A stretch of 64,000 bases of DNA from Halicephalobus mephisto (taxonomy: Eukaryota > Nematoda > Chromadorea > Rhabditida > Panagrolaimidae). The stretch lies in assembly GCA_009193035.1 (NCBI GenBank), contig SWDT01000001.1, positions 1,054,001 through 1,118,000 of the forward strand, written 5' to 3'. Below the pieces are notes generated by a model. The model saw only the letters and a program-made list of their open reading frames with translations, had not been told where the DNA came from and ran no database searches. The translations under genes were made by a program, and so were the position numbers. Shown here one piece after another: positions 49,813 to 61,100 of this stretch; the stretch's first letter is position 1; every line of letters begins with the position of its first letter.

Positions 49813-51724
49813 TCCTTTGTCAATAATTCTGGCATATCAAGCATATTCAGGAAATCCAGGATTAACTCAGTTCAAAGTTTAGCGATGGCATGGGGTATGC
49901 ACTGCCAAGTAGAAGTTGATCGGAATCCGTATTCTGTCGACGAAGTTGTCTTGAATCTGTAATCATTACTAGCATGAATGGTTTCAAATAAAGCGTTGTT
50001 TTGGTCTCCGGAGGTAGGAGTTGACGTGAAGGGATAGTACAAGTTTTCTGAAATCACATCTAACTGAATGGAATCAACACCTACGAGTTCCTGATTACAG
50101 TTTTCACATTATTTGATTCTGACCACAATCGATGACAGGATTGTAATCCAACAAAAGATTGATTCTAATTGAGTATAATCAACGTGTTTGGATTATGTTT
50201 GTTTCTAGTTAAAAAGGAATTAATACGTTGATTACATTCAATTAGAATCAATCTTTTATTGGATTGCAATCCTGTCATCGATTGTGGTCAGAATCAAATA
50301 ATATGAAAACTGTAGTCAGGAACTCGTAGGTGTTGATTCCATTCAGTTAGATGTGATTTCAGAAAGTCCGTGCAGAAACGTTCTTATTAAAATTTAAACA
50401 ATACATATCCACTCCGACGTCAATGCCTCATGTATTACTGTAGTCGTGCTGAGATCCAGTTTTCAGAGAAGACGACAAATTTAAGTCCCAACGGTTATAA
50501 AATAAGATTAGACTTAAATCCTGAGATAATATTTCCTTGAAGAGATTAAGGAAGAATATTTCGAAATTATTTCTAAAAATATTTAACAATGTCATTATAT
50601 GATGTTAATAAAACTATCTTTTAACATAAATCATCGGTTTTTACACAAAAAACATGTTTATATTTATTTTTTCTAGCGAAAGATCATCTAGATCAAATCT
50701 AGTTTTTTTTTTGAATTTTAAAAATTGTTTTTATTAACTTTGACCAAATTCTACTTTTCCGGGGTCCGTACAGTATACCTTGTTTTCTTGCTTTGTCTAT
50801 TTATAAAACATTAACAGTGAAGACTGAAGTGATTATAGATTATCGGATTCATAATGACGTCATGAAGTACAAACTTGTTTGAAAATATGTCCTCCCGGAA
50901 GGAAGTCCACTCTCGCCGCGAAACTCCTGAAGACCACGTGGACAGACTTGGTTTCTGTGTGGATAAAAATTTCCGTCGAATATGTCCCTTAGGAAATTCC
51001 TGATTAGGATTATCTTTTTTATTTTCTACTACTATTGAAGATGCACTTTTGAGGTGAATCTACTGTAGAAGGTACTTTCTCCATTGAGCCCTGAGGGGAA
51101 GTGCGGCTCATGTCAAGTTTTATAATGCTTATGCGATGTCGAAAAGGAACTTATGGGGTTATTAAGGTAGGAATTCGACGATTAATAAATATTATTTACT
51201 TAGAACGACTAAGGACGGCTTATCCACAGATACGGGAAGAGCCGTCAGTGACGTCCGTGTGACTGTAATTTTCACTTTTACTAATCTTTTGAAATCCAGC
51301 GTTATTCGTCACAACAACAAAAAAGGGATTTTCCATGATATATAAATTAGTGATCATGGACATGAGAGAGAGGACCAAAAAGCCCCCACGTACGTTGAAT
51401 ACATGTGGGAATAGTGTTTCCTGCTTGGTAATTTTTTGCTTTGATATGCAGGTGGGATAAAGGATCATGGCCATCGCTTCGAGATACATCTTTTGTCGGT
51501 AATGATTCCAGAATAAACGAATTTTTTATATCTTCATTAAAACTAGTGAGAATATGCTAAGGCAGAATGGGGAAACAACGTCAATGGGTTTGTCTGAACC
51601 TGCACGAAAGTAGAATCAAAATATTGATAACGAGAAAGTAGGGCTTTTCGATTTCTCAAAAAATGGAAATGTAGATGATCCAATTTTATGTTTCCATAAG
51701 AGCTCATATGCCGCTGATTTGTGA
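49813..51724. other. Intergenic with a large palindrome
   Basis: Contains the 318-bp hairpin at 50047-50364 and otherwise AT-rich DNA. A frame at 51220-51489 (-) has no recognisable family. Confidence 0.55.
50047..50364. mobile_element. Long near-perfect palindrome (fold-back element)
   Basis: Arms 50047-50185 and 50224-50364 are reverse complements with only a few mismatches and small indels, separated by about 38 bp. The outer end reads TTCTGAAATCACATCTAACT and the inner end ATAATCAACGT. No coding frame. Consistent with a MITE or fold-back transposon. Confidence 0.9.
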
Positions 51725-53264
51725 TTATTGCTGTATAGCCAGTTGGGGCAACGGGGCCTCGACAGTCAATACACCGTCCGTGGAGAGGGTTGAGCTGATT
51801 TGTTCGGGATTTGTCCCGCGAGGAAGCATGAATTCCTAAAATTCGATATATCGATTATTACGCAATGTTCCTTGGATTTACCTGATTGTATTCGCGATAA
51901 ACCGTACGAGATGGAGTTTTTTCTTCGTGCTTAGCGTGAACTAGAAGACGATTATCGACCGTTTTGACCGTGACTTCTTCGGGTTTGTACTGAGCGACGT
52001 CGAATCTGCAAAGTTTTATAAAAATTTTAAAAAACAAATTTAACTACCTCAATCGGAGAGTCTTGCCGTCGGATTCGTCTTTGATCAGAGGACTTTTGAG
52101 GTTGTCCAAGTATGGATCATAGACTGGTCGCGTCGACATCAGTCCGTGGTCTGAAGAAGTGAGAATAATGGTAATTCAGCGGGTTCCTAATGTATCTCCC
52201 ACTAAGAAAGACCAATTGTGTCCTAGTCCTCCAATTTTCAACTTTGACACAATGAAACCAAGTTAAGCATCTAGCGACTGAAGAGCCAGCTGCAAGCAGA
52301 GCGCGAAAAGCAGGGACCTAAGCGATGCCAGACTTCCTTCGGCGCAAACCAAACTACGGCATGTCTGTTACTAGAACGAATGAAACTCATGGCCTTTGGT
52401 GGATGCTGAAGGGTTATAGAGCGAAGTTGTCCACACTCCAACTCCTCTCAAACGCTCTATTGTTTTTGTTTAATAATCCAGAATTGGCTGCACAATTTGA
52501 TTCACAACGATGGGAATTTATAAAAGAAACCGTGATGGGACGTTTCTATCCCAAGCAGTTATGCTCCAATTTTTACAGCTCCAAAAATTAAAACGAAAAG
52601 TAATTTTAAATAAATTTAAATAGTTAAAATAGAGTTTGGATGTAAAATTCGATATATTCTTGGAATGCAGAGTATCTTCAGAATGCTGGACTCTGAAGAT
52701 TCATTTTTAATTCTGATTTCAGATTCAGAATCTATAGGATTTATTATAGTATTTAAGTACTTTTTGAGTTATAATCGTAGAATTGGAATATAAATGTTTG
52801 TGATACAAGTTTTTGATAGATAAGTACTATAATCTAGAATCCTGGATTCTGAAGATTCATTTTTAATTCTGATTTAAAACTCAGAATCTATGGATTTTAT
52901 TACAGTATTTAAGTACTTTCCCAGTTGTAATTGTGGAATTGGAATATAAAACCTCAGGAGAGAAATGTCATATAACCAAGGAAACGTACCATATTGACGA
53001 TCTCCGTTGTAAGGTTGCAAAGGTCCGGAATTGCTGTAGGAACTGTATCCGGGTCTTCCACCAGAGGGTTTGTAACCTGAATTAAAGTAAATTGAAAATT
53101 AAATACTTTGGAAAGTACATACCTTCAAATTCCCTCCTTAGACGCTGCATTTCATCCTCGACTCGACGCATTTCACTCTCAAAACGCTCGCGCATGCTGT
53201 CGAATTCAGTATCTATGACGGAATAATTGCTACGAGCAACGTCGATTCTGCGTTCACCACTCAT
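51725..53264 (-). CDS. hsp-25: Small heat-shock protein, HSP-25-like (alpha-crystallin domain)
   Basis: Five exons on the minus strand: 53264-53123, 53076-52990, 52150-52048, 52005-51882 and 51835-51725, giving 188 residues. The N-terminus MSGERRIDVARSNYSV and the charged helix RERFESEMRRVEDEMQRLRR match what I recall of nematode HSP-25. A Gly/Ser/Tyr/Pro-rich segment follows. The alpha-crystallin domain spans KTLRLRFDVAQYKPEEVTVK, DNRLLVHAKHEEKTPSR, YREYNQEFMLPRGTNPEQIS and ends STDGVLTVEAPLPQL. It should act as an ATP-independent chaperone; the nematode protein is associated with muscle attachment structures. Intron 2 (839 nt) is enlarged by a family C repeat, while the other introns are 42-46 nt. 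Confidence 0.92.
52539..52969. repeat. Dispersed repeat family C, copy 3 (hsp-25 intron 2)
   Basis: Begins GACGTTTCTATCCC and ends CTCAGGAGAGAAATGTC. Shares the interior with copies at 19207 and 48264 but has a different first ~60 bp. Confidence 0.8.
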
Positions 53265-55010
53265 TCTGCTAAAAACGATTTTTCAGTTTGTTCGTCCTTC
53301 CTTTGGAATTTTCAAGGATGATGGCACCAGTTTCAAATCAAATCAAAATGCACATGCGCAAGAAAAGAGAAAAATACGTAAACAAACATCCTACTAGAAC
53401 CCAATCAGTTGCGTAACACGATAATGGAGAGACAAATTTGATGAAATGTTATTTCAACGGATGAGATAAACAATTTCGGATCAGATACGTTTTGAATTTT
53501 TCAACGTTTTTAGAAAATAAAAATAACGAAATTTGTAATTTTGAAAAATAAATTCTTTAAGAAATTTAAACAGCCCGAAGGGAAACAATTCGTGATTCAA
53601 CGACGCTTCCAGCGGGCATGGAAAACAAGGCTTGTCCTTTGACTTTTGTTCCGACAACAGCGAAATCCAAAATGGGATCCAGAAAACTCCGTTTTAAAAC
53701 TTTCAAAGCTAGTCAGGAACTATTCTTGTTACGAGATCAAGGAGAAAATGCGTAAAGACAAAGTGCAAACAATTCCACAAATAAATTTTACTAACTTCAT
53801 GAAAAAGTTGGGGGCGTTTGGCTTTAAATTAGACAAATGTCTAAGAACAAAAAAAAGACTCATCGATTTTTTCAAAAAAAACAATCAATGTTCCGGAATT
53901 TTCGATGGTTGAAAACATTTTAAAAACTTTGAAAATAAAATATTGCCTACGGCGATCGGATTTCATTTTTGGACAAAAAGGTGTGGTTTTAATTTTAAAA
54001 AAAATGAGTTTTCTGACATTCCTGTCCCCGAGTGGCCATGTTCCAAGTCTGAAATCGAAACTGAAAAAAGCACTTCGAATACCATAACCAGACCCGGACA
54101 TTCTGAATTCGAAGTCAGAATCGATAATTAGCCTTCAGAATCCCGGATTCTAAAACCTAATCTCCACTTCTAAAAATACCTAAAAATTTCATTTTTAAAA
54201 TTTTATAAAAAAAATTTGTTTAAAATGAATTTTAAAATGTTATAAAATAAAAATTTTAAAATAATTTTTAATTTTCGAAAGATTTGTAAAAAATTGAAAC
54301 ATAAACATCCAAGATACCAGTTTTTTGGGACGGAAAAATAACTATTTTCTAAAAAATCTACTCAGATAGACCGAAATAGGAAGTACTTGAAGCTGACTTT
54401 TGTCAACAAATTGGAAATTGAGAGTTATTCGACAGAAATTTAAAAACAAATAAAATACGAAAGAAATTCGACAAATAAAAGCCACTTTGTGCTTTACAAA
54501 ATTCGATATTATTGAATCACTTTCTGATCAGGTAAAATTAACGAATAAGGACAAACGTTTCATCCAGGAATGTTTGTCCAAAACAAATTTTGAAGCAAGT
54601 TGTGTGGAAAAGAAGATGATTGCGAGAGAGCAGGACATCACAACAGCCGGGGTGAGTTTTGTTGACAGCTGGCTGTTGTGCTCTGATGGGAGAAAGTTCT
54701 CTGTGTATTATTCAGTTCAGTTTGTTCATTCTTTTTTGTCTGTTGTGGAGAAGAGAGTTATGGCCGCACATCTGGGACCGCAACGACGCATTCCTCGACA
54801 TAACCTTCGTCGTTCGGTTCACCTGTTGCGATTGCTTTTCATTTTGTTTAAAAGAAATAACAGACAAAAAAGTTGTTTATCGAATTTATTTATAGATAGA
54901 ATTTTGGTCAATCATGTTTTAAAAATTTGAAATAATGGTGCCCCTGGCAACGATGGGGCTTGGCAACGGGGACGGAAGTTGGGCACGCCATTCGGACTCG
55001 ACCTGAGGGA
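53265..55010. other. Intergenic, no supported gene
   Basis: Lies between the divergent hsp-25 and BBS4 starts. A 147-codon frame at 54487-54930 (+) overlaps another open frame and has a composition unlike the neighbouring genes; I could not assign it. Confidence 0.5.
53269..53270 (-). promoter_or_regulatory. Probable trans-splice acceptor of hsp-25
   Basis: AATCGTTTTTAG ends 4 nt before ATG 53264. Confidence 0.45.
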
Positions 55011-56561
55011 ATGGCTGACAGAAACGAGAACAGCCAAGAAGATCCTGGTTCGGATGAAAAGGAAGAAGTCCAAGGGAAGGATGAAGAAACGGAAAAACGG
55101 CTTTTACCTTCTGCTGTTGAGCCGCCGATTCACATCCGGCCTTCAATGCTCAACCAAACTGCTGCCAGGAGAAACAGACAACTCCATCGGCTGTATTTGT
55201 TCAACAGAACGGAGGAATGTCTGTTGTTAATCGAGGTTTGTTCTTTAGAAACCGTTTTCGGTGATGTTATCAACGGTTTCAGCAAATGCTCCAGAACGAG
55301 CCTGAGGCACTGTGTGAATACGCCCTCATATGCCAGGCTCGGATTGCTCAGGATAGAGGTGATGTAAAAACAGCTGTCAACTCCCTCACAACCGCACTGA
55401 AACATAATCCGAGATCTTCAAAGTTTGGAACTTTAAATTTTTATGAATTAAAATTCAAAGTTACAGATTACTGTATCTTCTTGGTCGAGCGAGGTACTTG
55501 CTTGGAGAACACCGAAGAGCCATAGAATGCTTCAACAAGACCATCGAGTACGACCCCAACAATTGGAGGGCTTATTACTGGGCGGCCAGGGCCCATTACC
55601 ACGCCGAACCCGAGGAGGGCAACTCCAACATAATGAAGGTCCAGGAAGTCCTTATGTCTTGTCCCAAACTCAACAAATGTGTGGAAATCCTGATTTTTCT
55701 GGCTAAAATATGTATTCAAAAAAACGACATCATTCCGGCGATCGAAGCTTCCAAGAGAGCTCTCGAACTGGAACCTGAAAACACCGACTTGATCGCGGAA
55801 CTGGGCTTACTGTATTTGAAGACGAACAGCGACCAGAAGGCCTTCAGTTGTCTGGGGAAGGCACTGAGTTACGATCCTACCCATGTCCCGAGTATCTTGG
55901 CCGCGGCTACAGTACTCCAGAGGAACAACGACTTTGATGTTGCTCTGACCAAATATAGGTGCATTCATTAGAGGGGTTTGTACTTAAATTTTTCTATTTT
56001 TAGAGTGGCAATAGAGAAATGTGATTACAATGGGCCATTGTGGAACAACATTGGGATGTGTTTTTACGGAAAAGGGAAACTAGTGGCGTCCATTAGTTGC
56101 TTGAAAAAAGCCAGTTATCAATATCCGCTCGACGGAAAAGTGCTTTTTAATCTCGCCATTGTTCACCGGTCAATGTTACAGTATGCCAGTGCTTATCATT
56201 TTATTTCTTCTGCTGTGAATCTCCATAATAAAAACGTTATTTTCATCATGGTCATTGCGAGTGAGTTTTATTAATTTTTAAAATTAATCAAATTCGAATT
56301 TTAGTAATTTTGACAGATCTCGAGGATTACAGTAGTGCGAGGAAAGCTTACAAGAAAGCCATGTCCATCGATCCGGGAAACATAATTGTCAGGATGAATT
56401 ATGCCATTTTCGAATACCGACGGGGAAATCCGGGGGAAGCAGCCATGTTGATCGACCAGATAAACCTGAACGCTCTTCCAGAAACTCCTGACAATGTCGA
56501 AATCGTCAATCGAGTGAACAGACTCAAGTCCTGTCTATCTGGTCCCCAACAACCCCGTTAA
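55011..56561 (+). CDS. BBS4: BBS4, TPR subunit of the BBSome
   Basis: Five exons: 55011-55235, 55283-55422, 55467-55958, 56004-56260 and 56305-56561, giving 456 residues. Introns are 44-47 nt. After an acidic N-terminus the tetratricopeptide repeats match BBS4 in order: EALCEYALICQARI, YLLGEHRRAIECFNK, ALELEPENTDLIAELGLLYL, KALSYDPTHVPSILAAATVL, FDVALTKYRVAIEK, GPLWNNIGMCFYGKGKLVAS, QYASAYHFISSAV and ILTDLEDYSSARKAYKKAM. FDVALTKYR and PLWNNIGMCF are nearly invariant in the family. BBS4 is a core BBSome subunit that moves membrane proteins in and out of cilia, in nematodes in sensory neurons. The C-terminus is short and lacks the long Ser/Pro tail of the vertebrate protein. ATG 55011 is the first in-frame ATG. 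Confidence 0.93.
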
Positions 56562-56647
56562 CCCCCACATCCGATGAAAACAGAAATTTCTACAGTATCC
56601 ATGTCTTTATTATTTATTTTTTGAGTCAACTTTAATTAAAAATCAAT

Positions 56648-56653
56648 TTTATT
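56648..56653 (-). terminator. Polyadenylation signal of the RPamide gene
   Basis: AATAAA on the minus strand about 130 nt after the stop at 56780. Confidence 0.45.
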
Positions 56654-56779
56654 ATTTTACAACATTCATTCTCAGAGATAACTTTCGTGACGAGACGAGT
56701 TGTGGACGGGAGATGACGTCATTGTCCCCCCTTGGTATTTTGTATGAATGTGAACAAGAATAATAAGGACTTACTTTCG

Positions 56780-57046
56780 TTAGGCGACAAGGAGGAGATG
56801 ATATAAGGGCTGACTTGGGGATTCGACGGCGAAGAACTGGTCGTAGTCTTGGTCCGGGAGGACTGAACGTTTCCCGGGCCTGAGTCCCCATCTTCCGTTG
56901 GCCAGGGATCTCTTGGCTGGTTCTGACGGGGGGTTGTTCAGGTTGACGGGTTGAACAAGGGCTCCACTTATGAGCACAGGATAAGCAGTGGACATGACAA
57001 CCATGAGCACGAGAACTGTAGTGATTAAGCAGGTTTGAGTGGACAT
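56780..57046 (-). CDS. RPamide neuropeptide precursor (NLP-2/NLP-22/NLP-23-like)
   Basis: Single exon, 88 residues. A hydrophobic signal peptide (CLITTVLVLMVVMSTAYP) is followed by a spacer. Then comes KR-SLANGRWGLRPG-KR: dibasic sites on both sides and a Gly for amidation, predicting the peptide SLANGRWGLRP-amide. Caenorhabditis NLP-22 (SIAIGRAGFRP-amide) and NLP-2/NLP-23 peptides share the pattern S-x-A-x-G-R-x-G-x-R-P-amide. Those peptides act through GnRH-receptor-like GPCRs and influence sleep and arousal. Only one copy is encoded here, with Trp at a position usually small or polar in the peptides I recall. The acidic C-terminal spacer ends LLLVA. The gene is convergent with BBS4, with 218 bp between stops. 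ATG 57046 is the first in-frame ATG and gives a proper signal peptide. Confidence 0.82.
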   Translation of the reverse strand: MSTQTCLITTVLVLMVVMSTAYPVLISGALVQPVNLNNPPSEPAKRSLANGRWGLRPGKRSVLPDQDYDQFFAVESPSQPLYHLLLVA

Positions 57047-57987
57047 TTCGACACTTGCCAAGAATTTCGGAAGGAACAATACTGGAAGGAGGTTGCCAGA
57101 AGAGAGACTCCGCCTTTCCCTCGGGGAATGGCGGGAAGAATTCAGAAAACACCTTAAATAGGGACCCGTGTGTACTGATGGGCTTATCGGATCGACGAAA
57201 TTAGACTAACTTGGGGATGCAAATCTGGGAAACTATACGGTGGTCATTGGTCAGGGATGTTTTCAGAGTGGACCGGGTTCCCACTGGACAAAGCTGACAT
57301 CAAGCCGCAATCTGATATTCTGAGAAGCGTCCAAAGTCCAACAAGGAATTAAATCCTGACATTTTTACGACCTTAGTCGTTCGAAAGTATTTACAAATTT
57401 AAATTATATAGTCGTATTTTTTAATATTTTATAATTTTTAAAAAAAGAAAATTCGTCATGATCGTTATGGGCTTATATATCGTCTAAATTTCCCTTCGAA
57501 ATTTGATTAATAAATTATTATTTCGAAACAGATTTATCTCCGAAGTAAAACCAAAGCCGAATCTCACCACGAAAGTCCCTGCTGATACGGTAGGAATTCT
57601 CGTCATTTTTAAAATTAATTTTCGTAATGTCGGTCTTGATATATCTTTGGATAAAGTGCTTTTTAAAAATTTTAGTTTATCCCACTGTCTGGAGGAATGG
57701 TCAACATCACATCAATCTCAAACGAATCTGCAATAATAGTACGAAATAAAAAATTTCAATCTGGAATTTATGCGTTGAACCTCGTCGGTTTAAGTACTTT
57801 CTGTACAAACATCCACTCGCGCTTGGAAACGAGAGGTCTCATCACGGTCATCGAGGGCTTCGTGATCTGAATTTATTTCATGTCCTGTGGCGAAAAATCG
57901 GAAAATTACTTTTTCTTCGAAACAATGTAAATTTACCGATTTTTGTATAATGTTAGAAATAATGAAGCAAATTCGATTTCGAAATTA

Positions 57988-58132
57988 CCGTATTTGCTCT
58001 ATTTGTGGCACATGTGCCACTATTTTTCGATCGATCTATCAGGCACTTGTATGTTATCTAACTTTATTGTTGCACATATCAGCTTCCTTTCATTCAAACC
58101 TTCAGGATGCGCCACAAATAGAGCAAATACAG
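57988..58132. mobile_element. Short inverted-repeat element
   Basis: TATTTGCTCTATTTGTGGC at 57991-58009 is perfectly repeated in inverse at 58111-58129, with near-matching flanks (ACCG and CAGT). The interior is about 100 bp. Confidence 0.75.
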
Positions 58133-61100
58133 TAACTGATACAATATGTAAAAGTAAAAATTAACTATGACGTCATCGTCGACAGATAATTTAATAATTT
58201 TTATATTTCATAAACATAATTAAACTTAAAAAACTCCAATTTCAATTAAGAAAGTTACTTTTTAAAAACGTTTTTAACAATTATTTTAATTTAATTTTCT
58301 GAACTGAAACAACTCAAAAAGTCGTAATTCAATTTAAAAAATATTTTTATTCTTCAGCCTTAAAGTAGGTATTCGGATTGAGAGTCAATGGAGAGACTTT
58401 AAAGTTCTCCCAATGACCTTGTAAAGTTAAGTTTTATTTTTAAAATTTGCAGAATTTTTTATTTTTAAAAATTAGCTGGCATATGGCTCGAATAATCTCT
58501 TTGTCATCAATGCTAAAAGCTTTTGGATCAGGGACAAATTGACTCGGTATGTCTCAAGAATTCATAAAATAAAAAAGAACGAATAAAAATAACGAAATAA
58601 TCGAGGTTTGGGATTTTGATGAAATTTCGTCATTTGAAAAAGAACAACTGATTGACTTGGTTCTTGACACGAAAACAAATTTGAACCACATACAGTACGT
58701 TGTTCTCTCAGTTGCTTCGTTTTCTCTCTCAGTTTCTCCTTCTCAGTACTTTTTTTCAAATTTCTTTATACCTTATTTTTGTATAATGATTTTTTTCTAT
58801 TTTTGGTAACTTTAAATATTCTAAACCGTGAGTTTTATATCAATTTTCTTCCTCGATAACTCTATTTAGAGTAAAACATTGAGAGTTGCAACCTAAACAG
58901 CTTGCAGATCGAGAGCCTCCGAATATGGCTGAAACTACTTTATTTTTTCAGGTTTGCTGTTTTTTACCCCTACTCTACGTTTCTTTTTAGATAATACATA
59001 GAACTTGAAGATGTGGAGATGATATATCAATTTGGTTCCTTGTGTACCTATTAACGACTTTCTGCTGATGCGTAGAAGATGGATCGTGGTCTTAAGGTCT
59101 AGGAATGGTAGGTGGTAGCGATGTCAAATGTCGTTTACTGATTCGGACCCAATCAGTCCGTTAAAAGGGTTATTTATGGTTTTTGGGTTTCGGGCATTGA
59201 AGGTAGTGTCGCTGTATTTAGAAATGACATTGATGAGCAGCACATTTTGCCCGGACTATTGTGGAGATCACCTAAATAGTTCGTAGCGATCACGCCAACT
59301 AATACTCGCGCTATATTGACTCTAATCCTCCATCCCGATTTGCCGCAGATCTATAACTGTGCCTGAGTTCCTATAGTTTTGTTTGATTAGTCGGTTTCTT
59401 GAATAGGTTCATCTTCCCGGAAGAAAACTCAAAGTGTGGAAGTCGTTAAATTTCTTTAAATTGGTGATTTTTCATCTATATCATCTGGTCGTTGGTGGCA
59501 GGTTATGTAACAGTTGTCTAATTTATGGGTGTTATCAAAAGAAGCCGCCAAGGTGCCGAGTTGCCTCATTTTTGAGCAACTGTCAATTGCTCGAAAAAAG
59601 CTATTGAACAACTTGGAACATACTTTTCTCGAACGTTTGCTTATTTGCCAGTCAATCGGGTCGATCACTTGCAAATATAGTAAAGACAAATCGATCACTT
59701 CCCGTCTCCGAAAATCGGCCATTGGTCAATCAACAAAAACGACTCCTAGCAGCAAAACGGAAAAGGTGGGGATCATTCCGAATTTCGTTGTTTTAGAAAA
59801 ACTTTCCGGCGTTTTTTCGTAAAAACCCTTATTTGTTGTTAGTAATTTATTCAGTAGTTACCCAAATTGCCGAAGTAGGACAAGCAAATTGTGGCGCCGA
59901 TCATTACGACTAGCTGCTCTTTTTGCCGGCTTGCGTAAAATTCTCAGCTACATTTTACGACTAGAAAGTGAAGCTTGTATAAGTCCCTCATTCATCAACT
60001 ATCCCAAGCGAAAGAGTTTTCCATGTTGAGTCCCTTCAAAGCGGCAATTTTGCCAGCTAACCTGAATTATGGTCGACTAAGAGTTTGATGGCATATTCCC
60101 TAGAATTGTTTCCTTGAAAACTTTTCTTGAGGTATTTTCTTTTTGTCCAATTTTAATGCTTCTAGCATACCTTTGTCCCTTTTGGGAAACTAAAATCTTC
60201 CCATACCAGGTGTCCTTTCGGCTACCTTTATTGTAAATTTCCTCGATTGGGGGTAAAGTTGATTTATTACTATAATCAAGAATCATGAAACAGCGAGAAA
60301 AACCGTCCAACCAAAAAATATTTTTCTCAAGTCAGTTTTTGAAAGAAGCTTCCACCAATCCGCTTCGTTCAAGTCGTTGACAAGGATTGATCCTGTCGGC
60401 TTTTCTCTTCCTTCTCATTTGCATATCCAAAAACGACTCATGCCATTGTCATTTTAATGACTTTTTGTTCGCGAACCACCTGCAGCTTTGGATTTCTTTC
60501 GCGCTCCTTCAAATTTTCTAACTTTTGGAAACTGTTCTTTAATTCTCAAGTTGTCCTTTATGATAAGAGAGCAAAAACTTCGTAACTAGTGCCGCAGGGC
60601 ACAAGTTTTTGTTTATCGTAATTAGATTCTGCTGGGCTCGAATAAGAAAGACTTTCTTCACGGTTCTTTGCTCGTTTTTCGGAAAAAACTCGTATCAGTG
60701 GTTTTCACGGATAGAACAATGTTTTGGAAGCTTCTATAATGACTAAACCAGATGGACACGCGTTTCCTTTTTCCTCACATTGAGTCCGTTTTTTGAAGCC
60801 CGTTGTATGTTAATTGAGCACAATCCAATGACGACTCCTCTTTTTTCCTCCATCAAGAAGCTTTTTGTGTTTCGTCCGTGGTGAATGAGAAAAGACGGCT
60901 TAATCATGCATTGACGGGAAAGATGGAAAACGTTGGGCTTCTAAAAAGTTGATTGGTGTGCTTGCTGTACACTTTATAAACCCTTGGACTTGCTTGTAGA
61001 TAATATTTTTATTTAATGGCTTTTGACCCACTCAAAGGTGTCGAACAGCAGATGAGGACAAGTGCTGAATAGCAGTTTCCTGGATAATGAGCTTTTGCGC

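Noticed and set aside
52240..52330. 5S-like words (CCAAGTTAAGC) in hsp-25 intron 2
   Set aside because: Only about 10 bases match; the rest does not align with 5S rRNA.
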